A stretch of 64,000 bases of DNA from Porodaedalea pini (lineage: Eukaryota > Basidiomycota > Agaricomycetes > Hymenochaetales > Hymenochaetaceae): the NCBI GenBank assembly GCA_002794775.1, contig NBAY01000006.1, forward strand, positions 62,001 to 126,000, given 5' to 3'. The position numbers were made by a program, and so were the translations under genes. Positions 11,393 to 21,949 of this stretch are shown piece after piece. The notes below the pieces were generated by a model. It had not been told where the DNA came from. It did no database searches and saw only the letters and a program-made list of their open reading frames with translations. How positions within the stretch are numbered: position 1 is the first letter of the stretch; each line of letters starts with the position of its first letter.

Positions 11393-14300
11393 TCAAGCGC
11401 GTGTTAGTTTAAGTTGTTCTACAAAGCGCTTGAGTAAAGTTACTGAAAGTGCTTTAGTGAGTAAATCAGCAATATTATGTTCAGTGGGGATGTATTCAAC
11501 AGTAATAGTTCCTTTATCAATGTGATCTCTAAAGAAATCTTTTCGTATATCAATATGTTTAGTTCTTTGAGAATATTTACGCTCAGGATCAGTTGCCATA
11601 GTAATAATAGCTTGATTATCAGTAAAGATTGTAGTAGGTGTAAACGAAGCCTGCAGAACCTCATTCACAAGTCTTTTTAGCCAAATAGCTTCCTGAGTCG
11701 CATAAGCTAGTGCAATAAGTTCAGCTTCAGCTACGGCTAATGATACTAAAGTTTGTCTCTTGCTTGACCATGATGTTATTGAATTGCCAAGTTTAAAGAA
11801 TTATCCGGATATGGCTTTATGCCCTTCAGTTGTCATTCCATCAGAGTCAGTGTATCCAGTAAGTTGAGTATTTTCAGTTCCGCCGAGTATGAGCCAATAG
11901 TCCTTAGTTGAGTGTAAGTATTGAAAACATTGTTTTGCGGCGTCAAAATGTTTAATACCAGGGTTAGTTAAATATCTTGCGAGTATTCCACATGTATAGG
12001 CAATATCTGGCCTGGTACAGTCTGCTGCATATCGCAGTGCTCCAACCATGTTCATGTAAGGTACCTTTTCCATGTAAGTAAGTTCTTCATCATCGGCTGG
12101 TGCGTCATCAGTTGATAATTGTCTCCCTGGCTCCATAGGAGAATTCTTTAGTTTAGCATTTTCTAAGTTATAGCGTTTGATGATAGTTTCAATGTAGTTT
12201 TGTTGTTTTAACGCTATAGTTTTAGTTTGACGGTTACGCTTAATTTCAATTCCAAGTAACCAGTGAATTTCATTTCCGTCAGTGTAAGTAACTTCATTTC
12301 CAATTTGAGTTTTTAGTTCAGTTAATAGTTGAGTTGATTTCGCAGCTATTGTAATGTCATCGACATGTACAAATAATACAAGTATAGTTTTATTATTTTC
12401 TGTTTTGAAAAAGACTGCGTTGTCATTGTCTGATCTAGTTAATCCTATTTTAGTTAAAATTGACATTAGTTTCTTGTACCAACGTCTTCCTGCTTGTTTT
12501 AGTCCGTATAGTGCTTTCTTTAATTTTAGTATTTGTCCAGGTTTTAAGTCAGGTAATAGTTTATTATATCCTGGTGGTGGTTTGATGTAAATTTCTTCAC
12601 CGTCTTCTAGTTTGCCATACAAGTAGGCTGATTTAATATCTATTTGATGTATTTCATAGTCATTAGTTGCTGCCCAGGAAAGTATAGTTCGCACAGTACT
12701 AAGTCGTGCTACTGGTGCAAATAAGTCATCTGAGTAAAAATCAATTCCTTCTTGTTGCGCATATCCTTGCACAACTAATCTTGCTTTGTATTTGTCAATT
12801 CAGCCATCAGCTAACCATTTAGTTTTGTAAACAAATCTAGTGCCAATGATGTTTGCATTAGTAGGTGGGTAGATGTATTCCCAAGTTTGTCTTTCTTTTA
12901 GTGTTTCAATTTCATCTTTCATGGCTTTTGCCCATCTGAGTGCATCTGGTCACTTAATTGCTTGTTGAAAAGTGATGGGGTCGCCAAGTTGTTCATTATT
13001 AAATTCATTGAATTCAGTTAAGTAAATAGCGAGGTTAAGTTCTTCAGTATAGTCGAGTCCTCTAGAACATTTAGTTGGTTTTCTTTGTCGCTCTGATTTT
13101 CTTGGTTCAGTAGGTTCAGTAGGATTATTTTGGTTGTTTTTTAGTGGGGTATCAGTTTGCTCCCCTTCAATTCGAGAAGGTGCGACTTCGAGAAATTGGA
13201 CATTTCTTTCAACAGTTATTTTCTGATCATGATAAATTCTATGTCCTTTACTTTCTTCATCCCAACATAGCCATCGGCCGTAGAATCCTTTAGGAGTTAG
13301 TTTATTAGTATTTTCTTCTCTGAAAATGACATGAGTGCCAAATTCATGTAAGTTATCAAAAGTATAAGCTTTATTAAATCGCTTAAAGTATGGAGAGATA
13401 AAGTTAATTGCCGCTTTAGGTGTTCTATTATGTATAAAAGTTGAGTAGTTAACGGCTTCTCCCCAGAGCTTGTCTGGTAATTTATGTCCTAGTAAGTTTG
13501 ATCTAACTTGATTTAATATTGTTTGATGAGTTCGCTCAGCTACACCATTTTGTTGTGGAGTATCATGTACAGTTAGTTTTTGCATAGTTCCTTGACTGTC
13601 TAAAAATAGTTGAAAGTCGTTGGATAAAAAGACAGTATCATTATCAGATTGTAGTATTTTAATTTTAATTCCATATTGAGTTGATAATAAAGTAGCCCAT
13701 TTGATGTAAGCAGTATAATCATCCGCTTTAGTTTTAAGTAAACTCATTTGGACCCATCTAGTACAGTCGTCGACTAGAGTTAACAAATATTTAAAATTTC
13801 CAATAGCAGTTGTCGGCGCAGGTCCCCAAATATCCATATGAAAATGATCGCCAAAATTTTTAGCTAATTCAGAAGTTCGAGTTTTGGGTATAACATTTCT
13901 TTTAATATTTGCTTCGACACAAACACAACATTGAGTTTCAGTTGAGTCAGTAATTTTGTAATGAATTGATTCAGGATGATTCTTAAGTAGCCATTTGAGG
14001 TAAGTATAACTTAAGTGTCCGAGTTTCTTATGAAGTTCAAACAAAGTAATTGATTTCACAGTGCTCATTTGATAATGTTTTAATATAGAGTATAGGTTAT
14101 TTTTACATTGAATTTGACCGCATATTTCACCGCTAGGTGCCTTTATTGTACACAAATTTCCTTTATAAATAAATTCATATCCTTCTGTGCAAAGTTTAGA
14201 CTGGCTAAGTAGCGTCATGTGCATTTCTTTAGCATAATAAACATCTTTAATAGTAATGGTGCTTACAGTATCACCATTCGGGATCTCAACAGTTAAAATC

Positions 14301-16006
14301 CCTATAGTTGAAGTAATAAAAGTTTGTGAGTTAGCGGTTATAACAGAAATAGGGTCAGTTTGTTTAACATTAGTAAGTCGGTTGAAATAAGGAGTTAAGT
14401 GAAGAGTGGTGCCAGAATCAATAATATCCATAGTATGATAAAGTTTATTAGCATAATTTTCTTTTAAGTAAATGGCTGTGGCGCTTACATGATTCGCCTC
14501 AAAGTTTTCAATAGCATCCATGTAGTGATCGTCACGTAAGAAGTCGAAAAGTGCAGATTCATTGTCAAACTGCATAGTGACGTCATCGGTTATTTCAGTT
14601 ATCGTCGCAGTGAATGGTGGCATCTGTGGGAAGTTGGGCATTTCGACATTTGTCGCTTGGTGTGCTTGGGCGACTGCAGTGGAAGTGGAAGCGGTCACAG
14701 GTACGTTTGCCACATTCGACGTGCTCGCCTGATGCGAGTGGGCAGTGGTCGGAGGTTTCGCATGCTCCTGAATCCCTTTCTTCGCCATGGCATCTTTAGT
14801 TTTCTGAGTCCACAGCTGGGGGCAGTTAGGTGATTGATGCCCGTAGTTATTGCAGTTATAACATTTAACAAAGGGATTAGAGTTCCCTGAGTTTGAGTTT
14901 GAGTTATCGGAGTTATTTGAGTATCCTCCGCGGCCGCGTCCTCGGCCTCTGTAAGTTCCAAATCAGCCACGGCCTTGACCGCGACCTCGAGTGTGTCCGC
15001 CTCGCCCTCTGAAGTAAGGGTGAGTAGCCTCGCTTTGGTAAGGGTGTGCAGCGGTGATTGGATTTCTTCGAGTATTCGCCGCACTCCAGTTTGCAAAGGC
15101 CTGACGAGTTTCTTGGATAAGTCAGTTAGGAGTGAGTACAAGATCCTCGTGGTTGTCGTTATTTTTGTTGTACTCATTTACGGCGTTTATTTGGAGTTCA
15201 AGTTGAGTTATAACGTATTTATATTGCGGTGGTATCACCGTGGTTATCGCTGCCAAGTAAGTTGAGTCGGCTGGCTGTTTTCCATGAGTGCAAAGTTTGG
15301 CGTGGCGTCGTTCGAGTTCATCCAAAGTTTTGTCAAGTTGAGACACATGGCCTCGGACGTTAAATAACGCTCCTTCATTTAACGCGTTAGTTACTGTAGT
15401 TTGTATGTTGTAACGCGCCTTTAGTTGTTTTAGTAGGACATGTACTTGAGTTACGCCTAAGTAGTTGCCGAGTATTTTGTCGGGGATGTTTTTGATCACA
15501 CCCGCATAGATGGTGTTTGCAATAGTATTTTCTTCTGGACTGGATGGCGATGCCTCCATAAGAGTTGGATGGCCAGTGGCATTGATAGCCTGGAAAATGC
15601 GGAATATCCAGAGTTTCCAGTTTTTGACACCGTCAAGTGGTTCGATGCCATCAAATAGTTTGATTATTTTGCCTGCTTTAAGTGCTGACATTATTGGTGA
15701 TTCACGGCGGGGAATGCGCTGAGTGCGAGTAGGAGGCACTGTAGTAGGATCAGTTAGTTCACCTTCTGATGATTCAGTAGGTGGAGTAACGCGCTCTGGT
15801 ATTGGCGGTAGTGTTTCAAAGTCGCACTCAAGTTGCGCTGGTGTGGCAGTAGATATGGGTGGAGTAGGAGTTTGAGTAGTGCCGCTAGTAGTTGCGGCTA
15901 GTTGTTCAGCCTGTGTTTGTGCACGAGTGCGAGGATAAGTGCTAGTAGTTGGTTTAGGAGTAGTTGGTAGTGGTGGTGTTGGTGAATGAGGAGGACGGTC
16001 TGACAT
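11393..16006 (-). pseudogene. copia Gag-Pol, single frame with five internal stops
   Basis: From an ATG at 16006 (MSDRPPHSP) to 11393 one frame covers about 1537 codons without a frameshift. It runs in the order gag (ALKAGKIIKLFDGIEPLDG), RGG-rich linker, CCHC knuckle (CYNCNNYGHQSPNC, about 14860), protease (DSGTT), GAG-pre-integrase (HKKLGH), integrase (DIWGP, DDCTRW, TPQQNGVAERTH), RT (FAPVARL, GLKQAGRRWYKKL, HVDD) and RNase H (FTDNQA, TKHIDIRKDF). The frame is interrupted by stops at 15122-15124 (TGA), about 14963 (TGA), 12950-12952 (TGA), about 12798 (TGA) and 11801-11803 (TAA). TGA stops could come from CGA or TGG by C-to-T or G-to-A change. The element is probably dead, although the first TGA, after Gag, sits in a UGAC context where readthrough is possible. 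Confidence 0.88.
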
Positions 16007-16037
16007 GGAATAGTGAGGAGTGCAATGAGTAGGAGGG

Positions 16038-16054
16038 AGCCAAGGCTCATAACC
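16038..16054 (-). promoter_or_regulatory. Putative copia primer-binding site (initiator tRNA-Met half-molecule type)
   Basis: Directly inside the 5' LTR the plus strand reads ccaaggctcataacc, which resembles the anticodon arm of eukaryotic initiator tRNA-Met (GGCUCAUAACC). Drosophila copia and yeast Ty5 are known to prime from an internal fragment of this tRNA. Matching it to the host tRNA is inference, because the tRNA gene is not in this window. Confidence 0.55.
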
Positions 16055-16224
16055 TCTTAGATGAGCAGAAAAGTGGGACAAAGCTATAGATTAGGGGCGA
16101 GAGTGCCCGTCCTTATATACAGTACAATTGAATAGTTTACTATAAAGAGTAGGAAGTCATAGTCATGTGAGTAAACAAGTGAAGTCATAAGTAAATAAGT
16201 TGCATAAACAGTATTATCATAAGA
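16055..16224 (-). repeat. copia 5' LTR
   Basis: 170 bp, the upstream LTR on the minus strand. The adjacent internal sequence carries the putative primer-binding site. Confidence 0.9.
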
Positions 16225-16241
16225 GTATGACATTTTGTTTA

Positions 16242-18735
16242 CAACAAAACCTCACTAAGTACAATATTGGTTGCTAAGAACTTGAAGATAGAATAAGTCT
16301 CCTTCAATGGAGAGACATAGTGCATAATACCTGCTTCTCATGTCTTCATTTAAAATAGAAAGGATATTCTTTATGCAATATAGATAGTATGTTAGGACAC
16401 CTTATATTATATTCATAAAAGGCTATAGGTGTAGGCCTGCCAGAGTATTCTCACTACTTCTAACATGTTGCTGACTTCCTATACATCATGACTTGACTCT
16501 GATGTATTGAGTGTCTGACATTCCAAGACACAAACTCTGAAACACAACCATGTAGCTGTACTACAATTATGAGGAGTCTAAGTCTGAGACTCAGTGGGAG
16601 CCTCCAGACCTTTGGAGTCTGACACATTATGTTCAGTTCATGCCCTTTTCACATTCCCTTTACTTCCCAACTCATCCAAAGCTTATATGTACTTATACTG
16701 AGTTGTGCTATGATTACTCTGGCATGAGCCAGGTCAGTGATTTACATATTGTGAGAGTAATTCTCAATGGACTCCAATTGGTTGATTTTCTACTGAAATT
16801 AATTTTATAATACACATGGAGAAGATAGCAGAATATTTTTCTAATTGACTTATTTTTTTCAGCATTTTTCCTAACTTTTTCATATGAGGAATGAGTCATT
16901 TGAGCTCAAAGTATAAAATTGATTGTAGATGATTTGCATGCTGCTGCTTTGGAATTACCACTTTTAGCCATCAAATGTTTGAGAGAAGAGCATGATTTGA
17001 TTAAAAAAAATTCCCTGATTTTTGTGATTTTTTTCATATTTTTTACAATTTTTTTCATATGGGAAATGAGTTGATTGAGCCTACAGAGCGGTCTGCTCAC
17101 GGATGTGTGCCCATGTGCAGATATCATGTGATGATCTGCAATGTTGCCACTTTGAGCCATCAAAATTTTCGGAGCTGGCCGGAGCAGGAGCATGTGGGTG
17201 ACAACTAAAGAAGGAAAAAAGAAGCATCAAAAACATTGAAAGTCCGAATTAAGTCAGCATGTGGCTGTGTCGAAAGTAGGGAGTTGTGTTTGTATATTAA
17301 GATTTGACGAAGGCCACTTTTGACACAGCCACTTTTAGTCAGCACTCCAAAAGGTAAATCCGCCGCTTCAGGCAGTCCTGCAAATCACAAAAAAAACCCT
17401 CAAAGCAGCGACTCACAGATCACTCAAAGCGGCAACTTACAAATCACTCAAAGCGGTAACTCCAAAAAACCCTCAAAGCGGCAGCATGCAAATCATATCC
17501 ACATACACTTTCAGCTCAAACAATTCATTTCTCACTTGAACAAAATCGGAAAAATCATTAAAAATTTGGATTTAATTAGTAAATAAACATGCTATCTTCC
17601 CCATGAATTTTGGTGTATAAATTTCCACATCCCATCAACAAATCTGAGCTTTCTTGATCATGCATAAATAGTTTGACTACTTTGCTATCAATAAAAAAAT
17701 AGCCTTTCCCCCTCCTTTTGCATTCTCTCAACTAACTTCAGTGCTCATCTGACTGATTCAACAGACTATAGTGTGTGTATCCTCTTATACCTTCTACCTT
17801 TATTTCTATTTATCAGCTTATCAAGGACAACAATGCTCCTTCTACCTCTTATATGTGTTCTCATCAGTCTTCCAATTCATGATGAAGCATACAATCAGAA
17901 AGCAGTGCTTACAGCTTTCTTTCAATGCAATGCAAGGCATCCTAATATGATACTAATATTATATGAGGAATTTCCTTTCATTTTAAATAGAGATATAGAA
18001 AGTAAGTATCATGCAATAGACCTACACAAGATACAGGACTAGGACAGATGTACTATATCTCACCAGTCAAAGGAGACTGAGTGTCCAGGAACAACAATGA
18101 TCCTTACTATAGCAGATAGCATTGATCCAAAGGGGGAAAAAATACAGAAAGAACAGTGACCATGTACTATTTGCAAGAGTGTGCAATCTACTAACATAGA
18201 TCCCTGTTGCACATATAAAATAGCACAAAACCTTTATGTAGTATTAGGACTCACTCCAATGGATGTCCTGAGGAAAAATAAAGTCATATATAAAGCTGAG
18301 GACATAGAAGCATGACTGGCAGCCAGACTGAAGATTGCAGTGAAGCACAATGTAAGGTTGAAAGCAGTACTCTGACTGAGTAAGTCAGAGCCTCCAGGGA
18401 AAAGGTCAGCAAGGGAAATATTTATTTAAGCATTGCATTCTTATATGACCCCTATCCTATAGTACTGAGCATCATTCTGGCAAACATTGAGGAAGAAAGA
18501 TATTCAATGTGGCTATTTGGAACCGTAGAAGCTGCAAGTTAAGCAGAAATGTGCAGGAACAAAAGAAAGGATTGTACATGTTGATATTAAACTTACTACA
18601 CATGTCTTTACACATGGGCAACTACATGTTGCCTTATTATAATGTACAAGTGCAGCAAATGTCATGGATCTCTTTCCAGAAGGAAATACAGGAGATAATA
18701 TGACAACCAATATTGTACTTAGTGAGGCTTTAGTG
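16242..18735. mobile_element. ~2.5 kb DNA transposon with pogo/Tigger-like ends, no transposase frame
   Basis: Terminal inverted repeats of 32 bp (24 perfect, core CCTCACTAAGTACAATATTG) lie at 16242-16273 and 18704-18735, with TA on both outer sides. The CAxxxxxxCCTCxxTAAG pattern and the TA duplication fit Tc1/mariner pogo-like elements. The interior is AT-rich with stops in all frames. Between 16900 and 17550 there is an imperfect palindrome whose arms carry repeats of CTCAAAGCGGCAACT-like units. It is either non-autonomous or heavily decayed. Confidence 0.6.
17399..17490. repeat. Short tandem repeat (about four units)
   Basis: Four degenerate copies of a unit built on ctcaaagcGGCAACTnacaaatca follow each other. 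Reverse-complement versions appear at about 16934-16970 and 17130-17175, forming the palindrome inside the pogo-like element. Confidence 0.6.
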
Positions 18736-18737
18736 TA

Positions 18738-20735
18738 ATTAGAATTTCATAATAAAATTCAAGTTTCTTCCAGACAGACTAAGATAATATATTGTCTATA
18801 GAACTCAGATAAAGCCAGAATAGATATGAGCATGGTGTTTAAAACCTAATGTGAGCATATGACTAGAAAGTAAGTAAATTGACACTTATCCATTATATGT
18901 TCTAAGACTCGTGCTCGCAGACTGAAGACTTGGGTATCTTTTAATTTCTTATGTATGTGTTTGAGACACGATTAGATGTACATTCTTCTGGTAGTCCTTA
19001 GTACCGCTTGTGCTGTGCACTCTTCTAAGGATTGCAATATATTGTATTTTGTATTTTATCCTGTGTGACTTAGATTTCCGTGTTTACAGACAACACTCAT
19101 CAAATCCAGTCTAGAGACATCGTAAACTTGAATAGGTGTAAGTCACATGATTGACTCCTCACCCATCAATCATATGACTTCTCAATCCAAGTGAGTTTCC
19201 CATGCTTGGAACTATCCAGAATAGTACAGAATCTTACAGAATAAAATAGAATAAAATAGTCACTTGAAGGATACACACAGAACCTGTCAGAACCTTGTAG
19301 AACCTTGTAGTATATTACCTCTGTAAAGTATATAAGGAGAGCCTCTCCCCCACTGAATGCCAATCTTGCTTTTACCACTAAAACTGCACTTAGCTGCTGC
19401 TTGCCTGCTACAGGCTTACCTTTGTTGGGTGTCAATCCCCCAACTACAGGTCAAGAAGTATATTCCCTTGATCAAACCCTTGTTGGGTGCTAATCCCCCA
19501 ACAGCTATAACTGAGATTGAATATTCCCTCAGTTGAAGTATTGACTTGCTAGTTATTGCTGGGATGCATATTCCCTCAGTTGTAATTAGGAATTCTTTAC
19601 TTTTCTTCTAACTGTTATTCTTGAAGTTCTAACTACCTATCTAGGATATATTGTAGAAGATTTACCTACTCTATATCTTTGATAACAGTTTAGCTCTTGA
19701 AGCTTGCATAGTTTGAAGACACATCTGATCTTACACTTTTGACTGTAACTTGAAAACTATAAAAGATATTATTATTATTCCTTGACTATTAGCTATAGAT
19801 CTCTGTTGAAGATTCTGTAGTGAGATACAGACAAGCAGTAACTTGACAATAGTTTCCTAAGGTTTAAATAGTGTTTCTTTATTATTTTCAGGCCTTCAGT
19901 TTAGGAATTGTCTTGAGACGAGCCTGAGATTATATTATTGTCTATAGTCATAACCTCTGAGTCAATTGCATTGTTGCCAATCTGGTCACAACTAAGTCCT
20001 GGCAAAGCCAGGATGGATCTAAGCATTTCATTTAAGAAAACAAGTCCTGGCAAAGCCAGGATGGATCTAAGCACTGTGTTTGAAGTGAAGTCCCGGCTTT
20101 GCCGGGACTTCAGCTGGTTATAAAAATTGCAGAATAACATGGAATGCAGGAGGTGGCTTGAATTTGACTAATATTACATATTGAAGTCAGGTTGAATGCT
20201 CAAATGCATCAGAATTAATGTGAATTGATTAACAGAATCACATTAATATTATATGAGACAAATAATTCTGTGAGGCACAAAGGTTGAGACATGTTGACGC
20301 ATCAAGACGCTGATCTTCCATGAGAAAAATAGTCAAAATGTTATGTACACAGTACTAGTACTAGTGATTCTGAGTGAACTTCACCTCTTCCGGGTTCTCT
20401 TGTACCTCACCACTTCATTTATCTGCCCAACTTTCTTAATTAAAATTACTTTGAAGGAACTGTTCTACATTTTTTACAGAGGAATCTGCTTTGAAAAAAT
20501 AATTCATTGAGGTACACTTAGTTTAGCCCAAGAAACCTTTGTATTTTTTATAAATAATGTAGTTATGAAAAAATCCTCTGAAAATTTTGTGATTCCACTT
20601 AATTCATACTGTATTATGATTTTTTCTTGATTTTTAATTACATGTTGAGGAAGATATGGAGCTGGCAAAAAGGGAAGATTTTGAGCATCGCTTTTTTTTG
20701 ACACTCCGACACTTGCCGAGGTACGTGGGAACGCA
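18738..20735. other. AT-rich non-coding stretch, possible solo LTR remnant, palindromic clusters
   Basis: No coding potential is seen. A TATA-like GTATATAAGGAG at about 19328 is followed by gtTGGGTGnnAATCCCCCAAC motifs (about 19433 and 19490), as in an LTR promoter. I could not find boundaries or a target duplication for a solo LTR. GC-rich short palindromes at 19997-20112 stand out against the AT-rich background. Confidence 0.35.
19997..20112. repeat. GC-rich palindrome cluster
   Basis: Two direct copies of a unit (tcctggcAAAgccagga followed by tggatctaagca) start near 19998 and 20044. They are followed by a 12-bp-stem hairpin (tgaagtcccggc, loop ttt) at 20086-20112. A related near-palindrome (agttcccggcgaagccaggaact pattern, 23 bp) lies near 10959-10981, and a transition-decayed copy near 18800. 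This is a small family of dispersed palindromes within the block. Confidence 0.7.
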
Positions 20736-21032
20736 CGCGCGACTCGCGTCAATTGCGGATCTCCACTTTCAGGTCGCGTCTCCAAAATCAACCTCCCGCC
20801 CCCTAAGCCCAACTCTCCTTTGCTCTGATACATACCCATCGCATACCATCCATGGCAAGTCCGCACTATACTCAACTTGACCAATTAACTGCTAATCTGG
20901 CTCCTGGTATCATATATATAGAGTGATAACAACGCAGGTAAACGCGTCCAAACATGCAATTTCATTTCATTCGTTATTGCTACTCGAACCTGACAACACT
21001 TCGTTTCCTTTCGCCCGTTCGTTTGTCTGTAC

Positions 21033-21753
21033 ATGCGTGACTATGATCTGGACCTGGACCTGGACCTGGATGTGCAGAATACAAGGAGGCGTTCGCGCTG
21101 TTCGATAAGAAGGGAACGGGTGCAGTCCCGCGCGAGACGCTCGGCGACCTCCTGCGCGCGCTCGGGCAGAACCCCACACAGGCGGAGGTCGCAGACATCG
21201 TCGCTGCTGCGCCGAGGGACGGTGAGTGTAGAGCTGTTTTTGTACGCATCAAGGCACTCAAGGATTCTGTTATTATTTACTGTTATTGACCCATGAAACT
21301 TTATGGATCGGTACTGCGTTTGTTGTGTGGACGCAGTCGACTACAAGACGTTCCTCACCATCTTGAACAGGCCAGACGGATTCAAGCCCGCCGGGACTGC
21401 TGGTGCGTCTTATCTATACTCTGGACACATGAAAGGCTGGACATCGTGCTCACAACGGCCTTGTTCGTTGAATTCGCTTCGGTTCTGCACAGAGGAGTTC
21501 ACCCGTGGATTCCAAGTATTTGATCGTGAGATGAACGGGTTCATCGGCGCGGGTGAGCTGCGCTACGTGCTTACGCAGCTCGGGGAGAAGATGACAGACG
21601 AGGAGGTTGATGAGCTGCTCAAGGGTATACAGATCGGACCGTGCGTCTTCATTTTTATGCACATCCTCACAAAGCGTCTGATGGGCTCTCCTATCGTATA
21701 GCGACGGCAACGTGAACTATGAGAGCTTCGTGCGCACAATCTTGACTCAGTAA
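21033..21753 (+). CDS. Myosin essential light chain, Cdc4/Mlc1-like EF-hand protein
   Basis: Exons 21078-21221, 21337-21402, 21493-21640 and 21702-21753 join in one frame to give about 136 residues from [15 protein letters not shown] to [31 protein letters not shown] and [10 protein letters not shown] with [23 protein letters not shown] match fungal myosin light chains Cdc4 (S. pombe) and Mlc1 (S. cerevisiae) in order and length. The EF-hand loops lack several Ca2+ ligands, as usual for essential light chains. The protein binds IQ motifs of class II and V myosins and acts in cytokinesis. The start is uncertain: an ATG at 21033 spliced by a weak donor directly to 21078 gives MQYKEAF, but the 44-nt intron would be short. 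A TATA-like run lies near 20912. It is convergent with the UBX gene. Confidence 0.85.
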
Positions 21754-21949
21754 TCGGATGTATTCGATCACGTCGGGCGCTGCTGTGTGGCATTTGTACT
21801 TCACGTGCACGATAGACGCCTAGGGGTAGAAGACGGAGGAAGATACTCTAATATAGGCACGCACATAGGCAGAATCTATCTATATCCAAGCCAAAGCCTG
21901 TGTTGTCAATGTTTACGCCGTACTCGGTAGCAGAAGGTCACACTATGTA

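Larger units (their letters stand above)
11216..16224 (-). mobile_element. Ty1/copia LTR retrotransposon, minus strand, 5009 bp
   Basis: Two 170-bp LTRs (11216-11385 and 16055-16224) flank a copia-order gag-PR-IN-RT-RH reading frame. A 5-bp target duplication gtatg lies on both sides (11211-11215, 16225-16229). The LTRs differ by about two C/T transitions, so the insertion is fairly recent. The LTR ends are not TG...CA: on the plus strand each LTR starts TCTTAGA and ends TCATAAGA. Confidence 0.93.
10834..20759. mobile_element. AT-rich ~9.9 kb block bounded by a perfect 24-bp inverted repeat
   Basis: A 24-nt sequence beginning TCCGCAATTGACGCGAG at 10834-10857 recurs as its exact reverse complement at 20736-20759. 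Similarity extends outward imperfectly (cAGTGGgGg versus aAGTGGaGa). Everything between is AT-rich and made of other insertions (copia at 11216, a pogo-like element at 16242, further repeats), while the flanks have normal composition. This suggests one old TIR element used as a nesting site. I could not find a clear target-site duplication or a transposase, so the class is open. Two independent copies of a small element facing each other is the alternative. Confidence 0.55.

Noticed and set aside
17773..18042. 89-codon frame in the pogo-like element as a possible transposase
   Set aside because: No DDE or helix-turn-helix motif, a stop follows, and adjacent sequence has stops in all frames.
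21060..21076. Repeated ctggac (DLDLDLD) as coding sequence of the light chain
   Set aside because: The reading frame does not continue into [13 protein letters not shown]. The repeat most likely lies in an intron or leader directly before the exon at 21078.
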